A stretch of DNA of 64,000 bases from Dirofilaria immitis (lineage: Eukaryota > Nematoda > Chromadorea > Rhabditida > Onchocercidae): positions 1,054,001 to 1,118,000 of the forward strand of contig JAKNDB010000104.1 of NCBI GenBank assembly GCA_024305405.1, written 5' to 3'. This document shows, piece after piece, positions 63,672-64,000 of the stretch; positions within the stretch are counted from its first letter, which is position 1, and the number at the start of each line of letters is the position of its first letter. The notes below the pieces were generated by a model. That model was not told where the DNA came from. It was given only the letters and a program-made list of their open reading frames with translations, and searched no databases. Both the position numbers and the translations under genes were made by a program.

Positions 63672-64000
63672 CTGATTATTTCATTAAATTTTAATGCCAA
63701 CAATGCATGAAAATTTAAGATTCAAATTTAATCAGTTACTTCTGAAAACTTATAGAACTAACTTTCAAATATTGACTCTTTTCATCTATCCTACTTTATG
63801 ATTATCTTTTACTTGGAACATGGTGAGGTAGATGATGAGATAACTTACCAATCTTAGATTTGACTTTTAGAATAATCAGAAGAAAAGATATTGATATGAA
63901 AAGTATCTTGATTCTTTTGATTCCAGTTGTTATATTGTTTTATTTAATCTGGTTAAATATCCAATATTTGATACTATTATTAATTTGGCAATTGTAGTTT
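63672..64000 (-). other. Intron of the MLT-11-like gene
   Basis: No exon was found here. Exon 63671-63457 begins inside a Kunitz domain in phase 1, so the preceding exon, with the first cysteines, must lie beyond the window. Confidence 0.6.

Noticed and set aside
1..64000. CRISPR arrays, rRNA, tRNA genes, transposases, bacterial (Wolbachia-like) inserts
   Set aside because: Looked for, but no direct-repeat arrays with spacers, no cloverleaf with conserved T-loop, no transposase or bacterial coding blocks were seen.

Overview
The window looks like nuclear DNA of a parasitic nematode, most likely a filaria or a close clade III relative. The evidence is AT-rich sequence, small exons with nematode-style acceptors (mostly TTTCAG or TTTTAG), acceptors placed just before start codons as in trans-splicing, closely spaced same-strand genes, and protein families with clear nematode counterparts. 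No bacterial operon, CRISPR array, rRNA, convincing tRNA or transposase was seen. Almost no gene is visible as one long ORF, so the models below were built by joining exons by reading phase and protein-family similarity.

Layout. 1-7,100 (+): 3' half of a Ly6/uPAR-like gene of the ODR-2/HOT type, behind long intronic or intergenic DNA with a 35-bp minisatellite. 8,102-14,849 (-): complete six-exon SIX1/2-class homeobox gene. 18,246-20,124 (-): small unrecognised helical protein, with an interrupted ORF nested in its intron on the other strand. 20,876-23,790 (-): CCDC9-like protein. 23.8-28.2 kb: gene-poor, with microsatellites. 28,183-30,247 (+): calcyclin-binding protein (CacyBP/SIP). 30,781-32,796 (-): IBA57, the mitochondrial Fe-S assembly factor. 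32,949-35,266 (-): RBM7-like RRM protein, only 152 bp upstream of IBA57 and probably in an operon with it. 37,120-40,567 (+): cathepsin F-type cysteine protease with a cystatin-like prodomain. 40,957-41,303 (+): two exons of an unrecognised Cys-containing protein. 41,352-47,387 (-): MCM10 replication factor in about 18 exons. 49,512-63,671 (-): 26 exons of a giant secreted Kunitz/lustrin/antistasin protein resembling C. elegans MLT-11, whose 5' end lies beyond the window.

The genes fall into housekeeping functions (MCM10, IBA57, CacyBP, RBM7-like), development (SIX1/2) and extracellular proteolysis or cuticle remodelling (cathepsin F-like protease, MLT-11-like inhibitor).

The strongest global signal is technical or evolutionary. 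From about 29 kb onward nearly every long gene has its frame broken at short homopolymers, and one base more (once, one base less) restores the conserved protein. About 22 such sites are listed. They most likely reflect homopolymer length errors in the assembly. Anyone using automatic gene calls here would obtain truncated proteins.
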